Made by a program: the position numbers and the translations under genes
NCBI GenBank assembly: GCA_963728965.1
Contig: CAVSMH010000012.1
Coordinates: 930,001 to 994,000, forward strand
Reading direction: 5' to 3'
From: DASQZT01 sp963728965
GTDB lineage: Bacteria; Acidobacteriota; Terriglobia; Bryobacterales; Bryobacteraceae
DNA length: 64,000 nucleotides
The notes under the pieces: model-generated
What the model was told of the DNA's origin: nothing
Seen by the model: only the letters and a program-made list of their open reading frames with translations
The model's database searches: none
Part shown: positions 50,740 through 59,752 of the stretch, one piece after another
Position numbering within the stretch: position 1 is the first letter of the stretch
Layout: each line of letters opens with the position of its first letter

Positions 50740-52929
50740 ATGCCCATTCTTCTTGCACCCAGGGTTTCTGTACCGCTTTCGGAATGCAGTCAGAGCATTC
50801 AGGTTAAAGGCCAGGTTCCCGGTTCGATGGTGTTTGTCGCCGCCGGGAATGAGATCGTTGCCAATGGATTTAGCTTGTTCTCCGAAGTCACGCTTCCGCT
50901 GCTTCCCACGGCGACGCTGAAGGCAGGTCAGCACGTCACCGCCGCTCAGGTTCTCGGCTCGGACGAAAGTGACGCCTCGCCGGAGCCGGTGATCGTCCAG
51001 GCCAAACCGGCATCCGTCGGACCGGTAGTTTTCAACAGTACGATCTATGAATGCGGTTCCTGCGCGGCGGTAAGCGGCGCAATTCCCGGGGCGACGGTGG
51101 AGGTTCATGCAACGACGGGCTCTCATCCAGGCCTGCGCGGTTCGAGGATCGCCACGGGAGGCAGCGCCGTGGTCTCGATCGATCCGGCCGCTGTGCAAGG
51201 GGATCACTTCTACGGCGTCCAACTAGCCTGCGGCGACACCGGACCCCACACGCCGATGCAGGAATTGCTCAGTCACACGCTGCTTGAGCAGCTCTCGCCA
51301 CCCACAATCGAGACGCCACTGTATGCCTGCCAACAGTTCGTGGGACTGCAAGATCTCTTTCCGGGCGCGACCATCCACTTGCATCGCAGCGAGGGAGACG
51401 ACATTCAAGCCTGCATACCGTTTCACTCTGGAGGCATCTTCGGCATCAAGCCGCTGATTGAAGGCGAGACCCTTCGTGCCGAACAGGTGTTTGCGCGCTG
51501 CCACGCCGGCAGCGAGAGCTCCGAACCGGTGAAGGTGGAGCCGGCTGACAAGCTGCCCGCACCGGTGGTGATCGGTGGCCTCGCTCTGTGCAAGGGCACC
51601 AGGTCCATTACCATCACTAATCTCAAGGCCGGTGCGACGGTTCGCATTTTCGTCGACGGGAAAGAAATCGGTCAGGCAGGGGCGCCGACGGACGCTCAGT
51701 TCCCTTTCCCCGTGCCACCGCTCGACGGGAGCGAGGTGACCGCCCAGCAGGGGCTCTGCGACCACTGGAGTCCGGTCTCCAAGCCGGTGAAGGTGTTCTC
51801 CGGGAATCCGGCAAAGGCGCCGGCGATTCCAGGTCCCCTCTACGAGTGCGCCGGGGTGGTTCGTGTGAACGCCGCCAGAGGGTCCTGGGTCACGGTGTTT
51901 TCCAGGATGCTGGGGGCGCCCGTCGGCCAGGGTTTCGCTCCGGTTCGGGACCAGGCCGACGTTTTGGTCAACCCGCTTCTTCTGCGGGGGGACGACATCA
52001 CAGCCACGGTGCAGGCCTGCGGTGAGGAGAGTGTAGGATCCAAAGCGCTGTCTGTCCAGGCGTCTCCCGGTGTGAGCGCGCCCCAGGTAGCGCCTAACCC
52101 GGTCACCCACTCGGTGGGCGTGAAGGTGACCCACGCGATCCCGGGCGCATACGTCGAGGTCTTCGTGAACAGCTTCTGGCGTGGAGGCAAATTCGTAGCT
52201 GCCGAGGAGGACTCCGTGCCGATTTCCGGTGAACTCGTCACGGGGGACATCGTCGCTGCTCGGCAGCGCCTTTGCGCCCGTGTTTCGCAACTGAGTGGAA
52301 ATGAGACTGTGGTTCCGCCGCCTCCGGTGGCGCGCTTTGCGGCTAACCCCACCTCCGGAGACGCGCCGTTGACGGTGGCGCTCACCAATCATTCCACCGG
52401 TGCCATCACGAGTTACGAATGGTACTTCGATTGGAAAGACACCAGCGGACCGCCGCCGGACAGCACGGACAAGAACCCGGGGCTCCAGGAATACGGAGAA
52501 GAAGGTACTTATACGGTCGTCCTGGTGGTCCTGGGGCCGGGAGGCAACAGTTTCGTCAAGCACCAGATTGAAGTCTCGGAACCTCCTCCCGAGCCGCCGA
52601 TCTTCCAGGGTTACTCAGAGGTCGAGATCAACAACTGCTATGCGGCTGCGCAGCTATCGATCTGGGTAAGAGACGAGACTGCAGGAACGGACTGGGAGCA
52701 TCTCAAAATCATCGACCCGCAAGGGGACAATTCGGGGATGTGCCCGGCAGACGAACCGGGGTTTTCAATGGAGCTGGAAAACGGCGTCTTTTATCACTTT
52801 AAGGCAGTTGCACTCAAAGGTGGCTGCGAAGACAAACCGGACGCAGCACCCGAATGCACCAACGACCTTGTTGTCGTTGGGCAGGAGGGCGGCGGAATCT
52901 GGAAAAAATCATTCGGTACCGGCTCCTGA
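50740..52929 (+). CDS. six Ig-like repeats + PKD domain protein, cysteine-bearing, no signal peptide
   Basis: This 729-residue protein starts at ATG 50740 behind GAGAGGTCTCT. It consists of six tandem repeats of 86-94 residues (1-90, 91-184, 185-271, 272-357, 358-443, 444-529), a PKD domain (530-619) with SYEWYFDW and YGEEGTYTVVLVVLG, and a 110-residue Cys-containing tail (INNCYAAAQLSIWV). Repeats 2-5 share a Cys near the start (IYECG, LYACQ, LALCK, LYECA), a PGATV/AGATV-type turn, a late ITATVQAC/VTAAQ strand with a second Cys, then xPVKV. The pattern implies one disulfide or metal pair per repeat. No N-terminal signal or anchor is visible, so it may have lost one or be exported by another route. 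Function unknown; adhesin-like architecture. Confidence 0.75.
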   Translation: MPILLAPRVSVPLSECSQSIQVKGQVPGSMVFVAAGNEIVANGFSLFSEVTLPLLPTATLKAGQHVTAAQVLGSDESDASPEPVIVQAKPASVGPVVFNSTIYECGSCAAVSGAIPGATVEVHATTGSHPGLRGSRIATGGSAVVSIDPAAVQGDHFYGVQLACGDTGPHTPMQELLSHTLLEQLSPPTIETPLYACQQFVGLQDLFPGATIHLHRSEGDDIQACIPFHSGGIFGIKPLIEGETLRAEQVFARCHAGSESSEPVKVEPADKLPAPVVIGGLALCKGTRSITITNLKAGATVRIFVDGKEIGQAGAPTDAQFPFPVPPLDGSEVTAQQGLCDHWSPVSKPVKVFSGNPAKAPAIPGPLYECAGVVRVNAARGSWVTVFSRMLGAPVGQGFAPVRDQADVLVNPLLLRGDDITATVQACGEESVGSKALSVQASPGVSAPQVAPNPVTHSVGVKVTHAIPGAYVEVFVNSFWRGGKFVAAEEDSVPISGELVTGDIVAARQRLCARVSQLSGNETVVPPPPVARFAANPTSGDAPLTVALTNHSTGAITSYEWYFDWKDTSGPPPDSTDKNPGLQEYGEEGTYTVVLVVLGPGGNSFVKHQIEVSEPPPEPPIFQGYSEVEINNCYAAAQLSIWVRDETAGTDWEHLKIIDPQGDNSGMCPADEPGFSMELENGVFYHFKAVALKGGCEDKPDAAPECTNDLVVVGQEGGGIWKKSFGTGS

Positions 52930-53279
52930 TCTCGCGCGTAAACATTGGACGTGGACGTGATCTCGTTGCCGTAGGGATAATATCGCGCGCCGCCGGAGGC
53001 GCAGGCCGGGATGGCGCTTCCCAGTTGCCTTCGCATGCTCCCGAGGCGATCCTGCATGGACGTGCAGTTCCCTTGCACGATCAGCTTCCCGCCGAAACAG
53101 ATGTTCGTCCGCAGCGCCTGAGCCGTGTACACCCACATGTAGCCCGTCGGATATACGTACGTGTAGGTCGGCCCGGTCAGACTGAACACGCCGAGTTTTT
53201 CTCCCCGCGCCCGTCGAGCATCCACTCTTCCGCCCCCACCGACGTCATGCGGTAGATGCGGTTGTTGTCACGCCAATTC
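52930..53279 (-). pseudogene. Rhs core fragment (frameshifted)
   Basis: Minus-strand frames encode RDNNRIYRMTSVGAEEWMLDG, then after a shift LGVFSLTGPTYTYVYPTGYMW, ICFGGKLIVQGN, QDRLGSMRRQLG and GARYYPYGNEITSTSNVYARD. FGGKLI, DRLGS and RYYPYGxE are hallmark phrases of the RHS-repeat-associated core. The frame changes within GGGGAGAAAAACTCG near 53190-53210. The conserved Rhs material ends where the Ig-like gene's stop codon lies. It is a remnant, not a working toxin gene. Confidence 0.65.
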
Positions 53280-53381
53280 GCGAATTACCAGGGGGATGGC
53301 GGGATCTGGCAGAAATAGCGATGGTGAAGTATCCGATGTCGCTGATGGGAGACGCGACGCTGACATACCATGCAGTGCGCA

Positions 53382-53516
53382 GTGGCGGGGCAGTCGGATT
53401 ATTATGGGAACCCGCTCTATACCCGGCAGACGATGAGCTACAACGCCAACGGGCAGATGACCGCGATGGCGCGGGCGACGGACCCCTACCTCTTCAGGCT
53501 CAAGGCGGGTTTGTGA
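53382..53516 (+). pseudogene. second Rhs fragment, opposite orientation
   Basis: The plus strand encodes VAGQSDYYGNPLYTRQTMSY followed by NANGQMTAMARATDPYLF and a stop at 53514. YNANGQMT is a YD/Rhs repeat phrase, and DYYGNPLY resembles the segment before the core. It is only about 45 codons, has no start, and faces the opposite way to the neighbouring Rhs core fragment. Confidence 0.5.
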
Positions 53517-53616
53517 CATGCACGCCTGCCCATTCATAAGACACAATGAGAGCAGCGTGAAAGTGAGCGCCGACCCGGGCAAACGTACATTCCTGGCTGA
53601 CTCAACCGCGTCTTCT

Positions 53617-53940
53617 TCAGGTCTCTGGCGGCTCTGTCAACGTGCTGGCCTGCTGAACGCCCAACGCAATCTCGGGCAGGATTCCCATCCGGACGTATAC
53701 TGGCCTCACGACTTCCCGAATGCGCGGTAGACGACTCCGAAACCAAATCGCGCCCAATACACACCCAATACCGCTCCCCAACACTGTTACGGGCGCACCC
53801 AGCCGCGCGGCCGTACTGCCTGCGATTAGGCTCCCGAACGGCGCCATCCCCTGAATGGCCATGGAATAGAACGCCATCACGCGTCCACGCCTCTCGTCGT
53901 CCACGATTGTCTGAAGGATGGCATTACTGGCCCAGGCGTT
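53617..53940 (-). pseudogene. C-terminal quarter of an MFS_3 (EntS-like) exporter
   Basis: The minus strand encodes about 108 residues ending at an intact stop (53619-53617): ASNAILQTIVDDERRGRVMA, FYSMAIQGMAPFGSLIAG, TAARLGAPVTVLGSGIGCVL, RLPRIREVVRPVYVRMGILP and EIALGVQQASTLTEPPET. This wording (LQTIV-DD--RGRVM, GMAPFGSL, RPIYV-GILPE) is that of MFS_3 transporters. The first 300 or so residues are missing. Similarity stops at the junction with the DUF4159 3' fragment, so the transporter was truncated by the rearrangement. Confidence 0.7.
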
Positions 53941-53944
53941 TCCC

Positions 53945-54670
53945 ATGCCTCCCGATTTCGAGGAGCGAACCGAATGGGTGTTCGCGCGCCTGATGTATCC
54001 GACCATGCCCGGCGTGCACGGATACGGCCGCCGCGGGTTTGGCCGCTACGGCGATCCGTGGACGCAGGGGTACACCAGTTGGACCACCGACTACCCGCGC
54101 TCCGACCGGCACTTCGCCGCGGCACTGCGCCGGCTGACGCGCGTGCATGCCCGATCGGTCGAACAGCCGGTCAATCTGGATGAGGGCGATGGGTACGACT
54201 GGCCGTGGCTGTATGCCGTCGAAGTCGGCCATTGGAACCTCAGCGAAGGCCAGGCAAAGGGCATGCGCGAATACCTGCTGCGCGGTGGCTTCTTCATGTG
54301 CGACGATTTTCACGGCACGGAGGAGTGGGAGGTTTTCGAACACAGCATGCAGCGCGTCTTTCCCGACCGGCCCATTGTCGATATCGAGAACCCCGACGCC
54401 ATTTTCCACGTGATGTACGATCTGGACGACCGCTATCAGGTGCCGGGAGCGCAGTTCCTCTATAGCGGCCGCACCTGGGAGTACGATGGCGTGGTGCCGC
54501 ACTGGCGCGGCATTTACGACGACAAGGGCCGGCTGATGGTGGCCATTTGTTTCGACATGGACCTGGGCGATTCCTGGGAGCACGCCGACAATCCCGAATA
54601 TCCGGAGAAATACTCCGCGCTGGGCATTCGCATCGGCGTCAATTACGTGGTCTACGCCATGACGCACTGA
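53945..54670 (+). pseudogene. 3' fragment of the interrupted DUF4159 gene
   Basis: A 241-codon frame starts at ATG 53945 with PPDFEERTEWVFARLMYP and continues through the whole DUF4159 domain: WTTDYPRSDRHFAAALRRLT, LYAVEVGHWNLSEGQAKGMREY, LLRGGFFMCDDFHGTEEWEV, IVDIENPDAIFHVMYDLDDRY, MVAICFDMDLGDSWEHADNP and a terminal GVNYVVYAMTH. All conserved domain residues look intact, but the signal peptide lies 3.7 kb upstream. It might still be translated as a cytosolic form from 53945 or from an in-frame ATG at 53918. DUF4159 proteins are exported and of unknown biochemical role. Confidence 0.75.
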
Positions 54671-54685
54671 GCGGCGCCGGCCCGG

Positions 54686-56167
54686 TCAGACGCCGGCCGG
54701 CACGACGCTGGTCCCGGAACGATCCGCCGATTCGCCGGCGGCCAGTTGCTGGCGGAATCGGACGTGGCGGAGGCGGGTCAGTTCCACCAGCGGCCACCAC
54801 ACGGCATGCACCAGGTGGCGTTGGATGAGGAATCGCCAGAAGCGGTTGGAGCGCTTGTAGAGGTACGACATGGCCAGGTACGGAGGCACGGCGCGCCAAT
54901 CCTCGGGCCGGCGCAGCCAAATCGACCGATGGGAGAACAGGCGCTGGTACATCCAGGCATAACCTTGTTCCAGTTCCTCGGGCGACATATTCCTCGGACG
55001 GAATACCGCGTGGGCGGTGTCGTACAGAGACCAATCGCGGTGTAACAGGCGGCCCTCCGCTTCCATTTGACGGAACAGCGGCGTCGCCGGGTAGGGCGTA
55101 AGAATGTGAAACGTGGCGCACTCCAGGCGGTTCTCCTCGATCCAGCCGGCGGTCCGGGTGAAAACGTCCTTGCGGTCGTGATCGAATCCCAACACAAACG
55201 AACCATTCACCTGGATGCCGTTATCGTGCAGCATATCGACGCGGCGCGCATAGTCACCGGCCTTCGGCGTCTTCTTCCGGGCATCGGCGAGATTCTCATC
55301 GGTGAGCGACTCGAATCCGACGAACACGCCGGTACACCCGGCGAGGGCCATGCTGCGGATCAGGGTCGGGTCGTCGGTGACATCGATCGAGACGGCCGCG
55401 CTCCAAATCTTATTCAGCGGTCGCAGCGCCTGGCACAAGTCGCGCAAGTACGGCCGGTTGGATCCCAGGTTGTTATCGACAAAGACTGCGTAGGGCTGCC
55501 CGTCCGCCGCGAACTCCGCGGCCACCTGGGCGGGATCGCGCATGCGATATGGCATACGCAAGCCATCCGTCGCCAGGTAGCAGAATCCGCACCGGCTGTG
55601 ACAGCCTCGCGTGGCGATCAAGCTGGTCGTGGTGAGAAAGCTCTTGCGCGGCAGGATCGCCCGGCGCGGTGCCGGGTCGTGGCGATAGTCGCTCTCATAC
55701 GTTGCCGTGTATGCCGGCCGCAGGCACGCCGACTCCACGTCAGCCAGAATCGCCGGCCAAAGCTGCACACCATCGCCCACGGCAAGCGCGTCGGCATGGG
55801 GCGCACACTCGGCGGGGCACGAGAGCACGTGGAGTCCGCCCAGCACCACCTTGCTTCCGCGGCTGCGGTACCAGTGCGCCAATTCGAATGCGCGGCGGGC
55901 GAACGTCAGGTGGACCGTGATCCCGACCACCTCGGGCATCGGCGAAAAAGGCGGCCGTCCGTCAAGCAGGTTTTCGTCCCAATACCGAACGTCCCAGTGA
56001 GGGGGTGTCGCCGCCGCGAAACTGGTCAGAGCCAACGACGGCGTGAGTACGTGCTTGCCGAAGCTCGCGTTCGGGTCCTTGGGGTAGAACGGATTGATCA
56101 GGAGCGCGTATCGCTTTAGGATCGGTCCGGTGGGGGTGGCGGCGTCCAGGAGCGGCGGCCGGGTCAT
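54686..56167 (-). CDS. B12-binding radical SAM protein
   Basis: From ATG 56167 the protein has 493 residues; an ATG at 56224 would add 19 residues but places the start against a palindrome that is more likely promoter DNA. An N-terminal cobalamin-binding-like Rossmann domain (YALLINPFYPKDPNASFG, VVGITVHLTFARRAFELA, KVVLGGLHVL) is followed by the radical SAM motif ATRGCHSRCGFCYLA (CxxxCxxC). The barrel includes GCTGVFVGFESLTDENL and NGSFVLGFDHDRKDVF, as in BchE/HpnJ-type enzymes. By family it uses SAM and possibly cobalamin for methylation or rearrangement. Substrate unknown. It is the only gene in its transcript, convergent with the DUF4159 fragment. Confidence 0.87.
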   Translation of the reverse strand: MTRPPLLDAATPTGPILKRYALLINPFYPKDPNASFGKHVLTPSLALTSFAAATPPHWDVRYWDENLLDGRPPFSPMPEVVGITVHLTFARRAFELAHWYRSRGSKVVLGGLHVLSCPAECAPHADALAVGDGVQLWPAILADVESACLRPAYTATYESDYRHDPAPRRAILPRKSFLTTTSLIATRGCHSRCGFCYLATDGLRMPYRMRDPAQVAAEFAADGQPYAVFVDNNLGSNRPYLRDLCQALRPLNKIWSAAVSIDVTDDPTLIRSMALAGCTGVFVGFESLTDENLADARKKTPKAGDYARRVDMLHDNGIQVNGSFVLGFDHDRKDVFTRTAGWIEENRLECATFHILTPYPATPLFRQMEAEGRLLHRDWSLYDTAHAVFRPRNMSPEELEQGYAWMYQRLFSHRSIWLRRPEDWRAVPPYLAMSYLYKRSNRFWRFLIQRHLVHAVWWPLVELTRLRHVRFRQQLAAGESADRSGTSVVPAGV

Positions 56168-56224
56168 TTCCGCGGGGCACCATCGCGGCCTCGAAGATGC
56201 AATTTGGCGACGCGCAGCTCGCAT

Positions 56225-56253
56225 TGAAGTACTTTAAATCTTAAAGTACTTCA
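56225..56253. promoter_or_regulatory. perfect 13-bp inverted repeat upstream of the radical SAM gene
   Basis: TGAAGTACTTTAA and TTAAAGTACTTCA are exact reverse complements around a 3-bp ATC centre. The site is very AT-rich in a GC-rich window and lies 58 bp before the chosen start codon, between it and the divergent-side deacetylase gene. Its length and perfect symmetry fit a dimeric repressor operator (for example PadR or MarR type). The regulator is unknown. Confidence 0.6.
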
Positions 56254-56320
56254 TGTCAAGTGGGGATGCGGCAACTACCTTGAGGAAAGCGGTCCGCTGG
56301 TTAGCCGGCAGAACGGGATG

Positions 56321-57277
<957 letters not shown>

Positions 57278-57289
57278 GACGCCTCCGTC

Positions 57290-57961
57290 TCAGATTCCCC
57301 TGCGATTCCCGTACAGGTCCACGTGCAGCCGCGGGCTGAACCGGAATCCTTCCTCTTTGCACACCTCCGCCAGCCAGAGGCCGCGGTCGCGCAACGTTTC
57401 CCGCTCGATTCCCTCCGGCATGAGGATGATGCGTTCCCGCTCGGCGCCCAGGGTGCGGGCGAGATCCCGCGCTTCCTCCACATCTTCCCGACACTGGATG
57501 ACGAACTTCAGTTGATAATCATACCGCCCCATCAGCTCGGCGAGGATCCCGGGTTGGAGGCGCAGGCGGTCGTGCCGCGCCGCCCACTCGCCGTCGGGCG
57601 TCGAGTTGGCAAGCTTGGGGCTGATGCTCATCAGGTCGCAGGCCACCGGTTGGAACACCGTGCCGGCGGTTTCGATGGTAATGTGCAGGCCGGCGGCGCG
57701 CAGTTGCGCGGTGAGCGGCAGGATATCGTGCGCGATCATCGGTTCGCCGCCGGTGACCACCACGTGGCGCGCCGGATGGGCCCTGACTTCGTCGAGGATC
57801 TCGTGCAGAGAGAGGTCGGTGCCTTCAGGCTGCCACGAGGTATACGGCGTGTCGCACCAGGCACAGCGAAGGTTGCATCCGCTGGTGCGAATGAACACGG
57901 AGGGGACGCCCACCAGCGAGCCTTCTCCCTGCAACGAATAAAACAGCTCAGCGATCCGCAA
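57290..57961 (-). CDS. queE: 7-carboxy-7-deazaguanine synthase
   Basis: This 223-residue radical SAM enzyme has the shortened cluster motif Cys29-x3-Cys33-x2-Cys36 in SGCNLRCAWCDTPYTSW, preceded by the QueE hallmark FYSLQGEGSLVGVPSVFIR. VVVTGGEPMI is the SAM-binding GGE motif. It converts 6-carboxytetrahydropterin to 7-carboxy-7-deazaguanine in the preQ0/queuosine pathway. It overlaps the 3' end of queC by 14 bp and lies 12 bp before the deacetylase gene. queD and queF are not in the window. Confidence 0.92.
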   Translation of the reverse strand: MRIAELFYSLQGEGSLVGVPSVFIRTSGCNLRCAWCDTPYTSWQPEGTDLSLHEILDEVRAHPARHVVVTGGEPMIAHDILPLTAQLRAAGLHITIETAGTVFQPVACDLMSISPKLANSTPDGEWAARHDRLRLQPGILAELMGRYDYQLKFVIQCREDVEEARDLARTLGAERERIILMPEGIERETLRDRGLWLAEVCKEEGFRFSPRLHVDLYGNRRGI

Positions 57962-58619
57962 TGCCGGCCTCTTCGAATCCTTTGCGGCGCAGCAGGCAGG
58001 CGTCGCACTGCCCGCAGGGGCGCCCCTGCGGATCGGGATCGTAACAACTGTGTGTAAGGGAAAAATCCAGGCCCAGGGAGTGCGCCAGTTTCACGATTTC
58101 GGCTTTGTTCAGCCGCATTAGCGGGGTGTGGATGGAGATCCGGGTACGGCCCTCCACGCCGCTCCGGGTGGCCAGGTTCGCCATGTGCTCGTAGGCCGCG
58201 ATGAATTCCGGCCGGCAATCCGGATAGCCCGAGTAGTCCAGCACGTTCACGCCGATGAAGATGTCCTGGCATTCGAGCACTTCGGCCCAGGCCAGCGCAA
58301 AGGACAGAAAGATGGTGTTGCGCGCGGGCACGTAAGTGATCGGAATGGACTGTTCCATCTGCTCGACGGAGCGGCCCTTCGGCACCGACAGATCGGCGGT
58401 GAGGGCGGAGCCGCCGAAGGCGTCCAGGGCGATGCGCATCACCTGATGGCGTTCCGCTCCCAGGCTGGCGGCCACGCGGCGCGCCGCGTCCAGTTCCACG
58501 CGATGACGCTGCCCGTAGTCGAAAGAGAGGGCGTAGCAGGCGAACCCGTCGCGGCGGGCGAGCGCCAGGCAGGTGGCGGAATCGAGTCCGCCGCTGAGCA
58601 GGCAGACGGCCTTTTTCAT
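57948..58619 (-). CDS. queC: 7-cyano-7-deazaguanine synthase
   Basis: From ATG 58619 the enzyme has 223 residues. It opens with the PP-loop MKKAVCLLSGGLDSATCLAL (ATP pyrophosphatase). LSFDYGQRHRVELDAA and VPARNTIFLSFALAWAE are QueC hallmarks. The zinc site is CYDPDPQGRPCGQCDACLLR near the C-terminus. It makes preQ0 from 7-carboxy-7-deazaguanine with ATP and ammonia. An upstream start at 58688 would add residues not seen in the family. It heads the queC-queE-deacetylase operon and is divergent from the glycosyltransferase gene. Confidence 0.93.
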   Translation of the reverse strand: MKKAVCLLSGGLDSATCLALARRDGFACYALSFDYGQRHRVELDAARRVAASLGAERHQVMRIALDAFGGSALTADLSVPKGRSVEQMEQSIPITYVPARNTIFLSFALAWAEVLECQDIFIGVNVLDYSGYPDCRPEFIAAYEHMANLATRSGVEGRTRISIHTPLMRLNKAEIVKLAHSLGLDFSLTHSCYDPDPQGRPCGQCDACLLRRKGFEEAGIADR

Positions 58620-58699
58620 GGACGATTCCAGTGTACCCTGGCCCCGCAGGGGAGCTTTGCGGACATCCTCCGGGCGGGTGAGTATCATGGAATTCTCAC

Positions 58700-59752
58700 G
58701 TGCGCATTCGTTTCCTCACTTCCACGCCTCTCGATATCCGCGGTGGCAGCGGCACCTACGTCGGCATCCACGTGCTGGCCCGCGCCCTTCGCGCGATGGG
58801 CCACACGGTCGATTTTGAGACGCCGGGGGTGCGGCTGCCGGTTTACACGGCCCAGCGGCTGTGGTTCAACCGCCACCTGCGGCCGTCGGACGAGGAGCTC
58901 ACCGTAGGGTTCGACATGGATGGCTACCGCATCGCCGGCCAGACGCCCGGGTACGTGGCGGCGCTCAAGGGGGTGATCGCCGACGAAGTCCGCTTCGAGC
59001 GCGGCCTTACCCGGCTCACCATGAGCATCCAGGCGCGGTGCGAACGGCTCCACGTGCGGCGCGCCGCGCGGGTGCTGGTGACCAGCCGCTATTCCTGTGA
59101 ACGGGCCCGCGAGCTGTATGGAATGGCGGCGCCGCCTACGATCGTGCCGGAGTTGATCGACCTGGCGGAATGGCGGACCCTGCTGGAGATTCACCCGGCG
59201 CGATCGGAGGGGTTCACGGTGCTCTTCGTGGGCCGGCTGTACCGGCGCAAGCGGGTGGAGGATCTGCTGCGGGCGACGGCGGCACTGCGCGGGCACATTC
59301 CCGGCTTGGAGGTGCGCATCGTGGGAGACGGGCCGCACGCGGGGTGGCTGCGCCGGCTGCCCGAAGCCAGCCAGGTCACCTGGCTGGGGAATATCGGCCG
59401 CGGCGAACTGGCGGCGGAATACAATCGCGCCGACGTGTTTTGCCTGCCAAGCGAACAGGAAGGCTTCGGGATCGTGCTGCTGGAGGCGATGGCCGCGGCA
59501 AAACCCATCGTGGCCGCGCGCGCGGCCGCTATTCCCGAGGTGGTGCCGCACGGCGTGCTGGTGGAACCGCGGCGGCCGGAAGCGCTCGCGGCCGGCATCG
59601 AATCGCTCTACCGCTCGCCCGAAACGCGAACGGAGTTGAGCCAGGCCGCGGGCGAGCAGGTACAGCAGTTCGACGCGCCGCGCGTAGCGCGTCAGTTTCT
59701 CGAAGCGGCCACCGGGATTGCCAATCACCCGGCTACTTGTAATCCAGGTTGA
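58700..59752 (+). CDS. GT4-family glycosyltransferase
   Basis: This 350-residue GT-B protein has the N-terminal RGGSGTYVGIHVLARALRAMGH (acceptor-side glycine loop), the middle TVLFVGRLYRRKRVEDLLRA, and the nucleotide-sugar-binding segment CLPSEQEGFGIVLLEAMAA with the E-x7-E motif. By family it transfers a sugar from a nucleotide donor to a lipid- or glycan-linked acceptor at the inner face of the membrane. No polysaccharide operon surrounds it, so the product is unknown. Its last 20 bp overlap the convergent anti-sigma-like gene. Confidence 0.9.
   Translation: MRIRFLTSTPLDIRGGSGTYVGIHVLARALRAMGHTVDFETPGVRLPVYTAQRLWFNRHLRPSDEELTVGFDMDGYRIAGQTPGYVAALKGVIADEVRFERGLTRLTMSIQARCERLHVRRAARVLVTSRYSCERARELYGMAAPPTIVPELIDLAEWRTLLEIHPARSEGFTVLFVGRLYRRKRVEDLLRATAALRGHIPGLEVRIVGDGPHAGWLRRLPEASQVTWLGNIGRGELAAEYNRADVFCLPSEQEGFGIVLLEAMAAAKPIVAARAAAIPEVVPHGVLVEPRRPEALAAGIESLYRSPETRTELSQAAGEQVQQFDAPRVARQFLEAATGIANHPATCNPG

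Larger units (their letters stand above)
50207..53944. mobile_element. composite inserted segment of about 3.7 kb inside the DUF4159 gene
   Basis: The segment separates the two halves of a DUF4159 gene. It contains a complete Ig-like/PKD gene, broken Rhs pieces on both strands and a truncated MFS_3 exporter ending at the right junction. Parts of it, especially 50300-50740, are visibly less GC-rich than the flanking operon. No transposase, integrase, terminal inverted repeat or target duplication was found by eye. The boundaries are set by where DUF4159 similarity stops and resumes and may be off by a few bases. Confidence 0.6.

Noticed and set aside
50207..53944. A standard IS or transposon at the split DUF4159 gene
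   Set aside because: No transposase, integrase, terminal inverted repeats or clear target duplication could be seen, so it is called a composite segment only.
58620..58699. A preQ1 riboswitch upstream of queC
   Set aside because: The short leader lacks the H-type pseudoknot pattern and A-rich tail expected of preQ1 aptamers.
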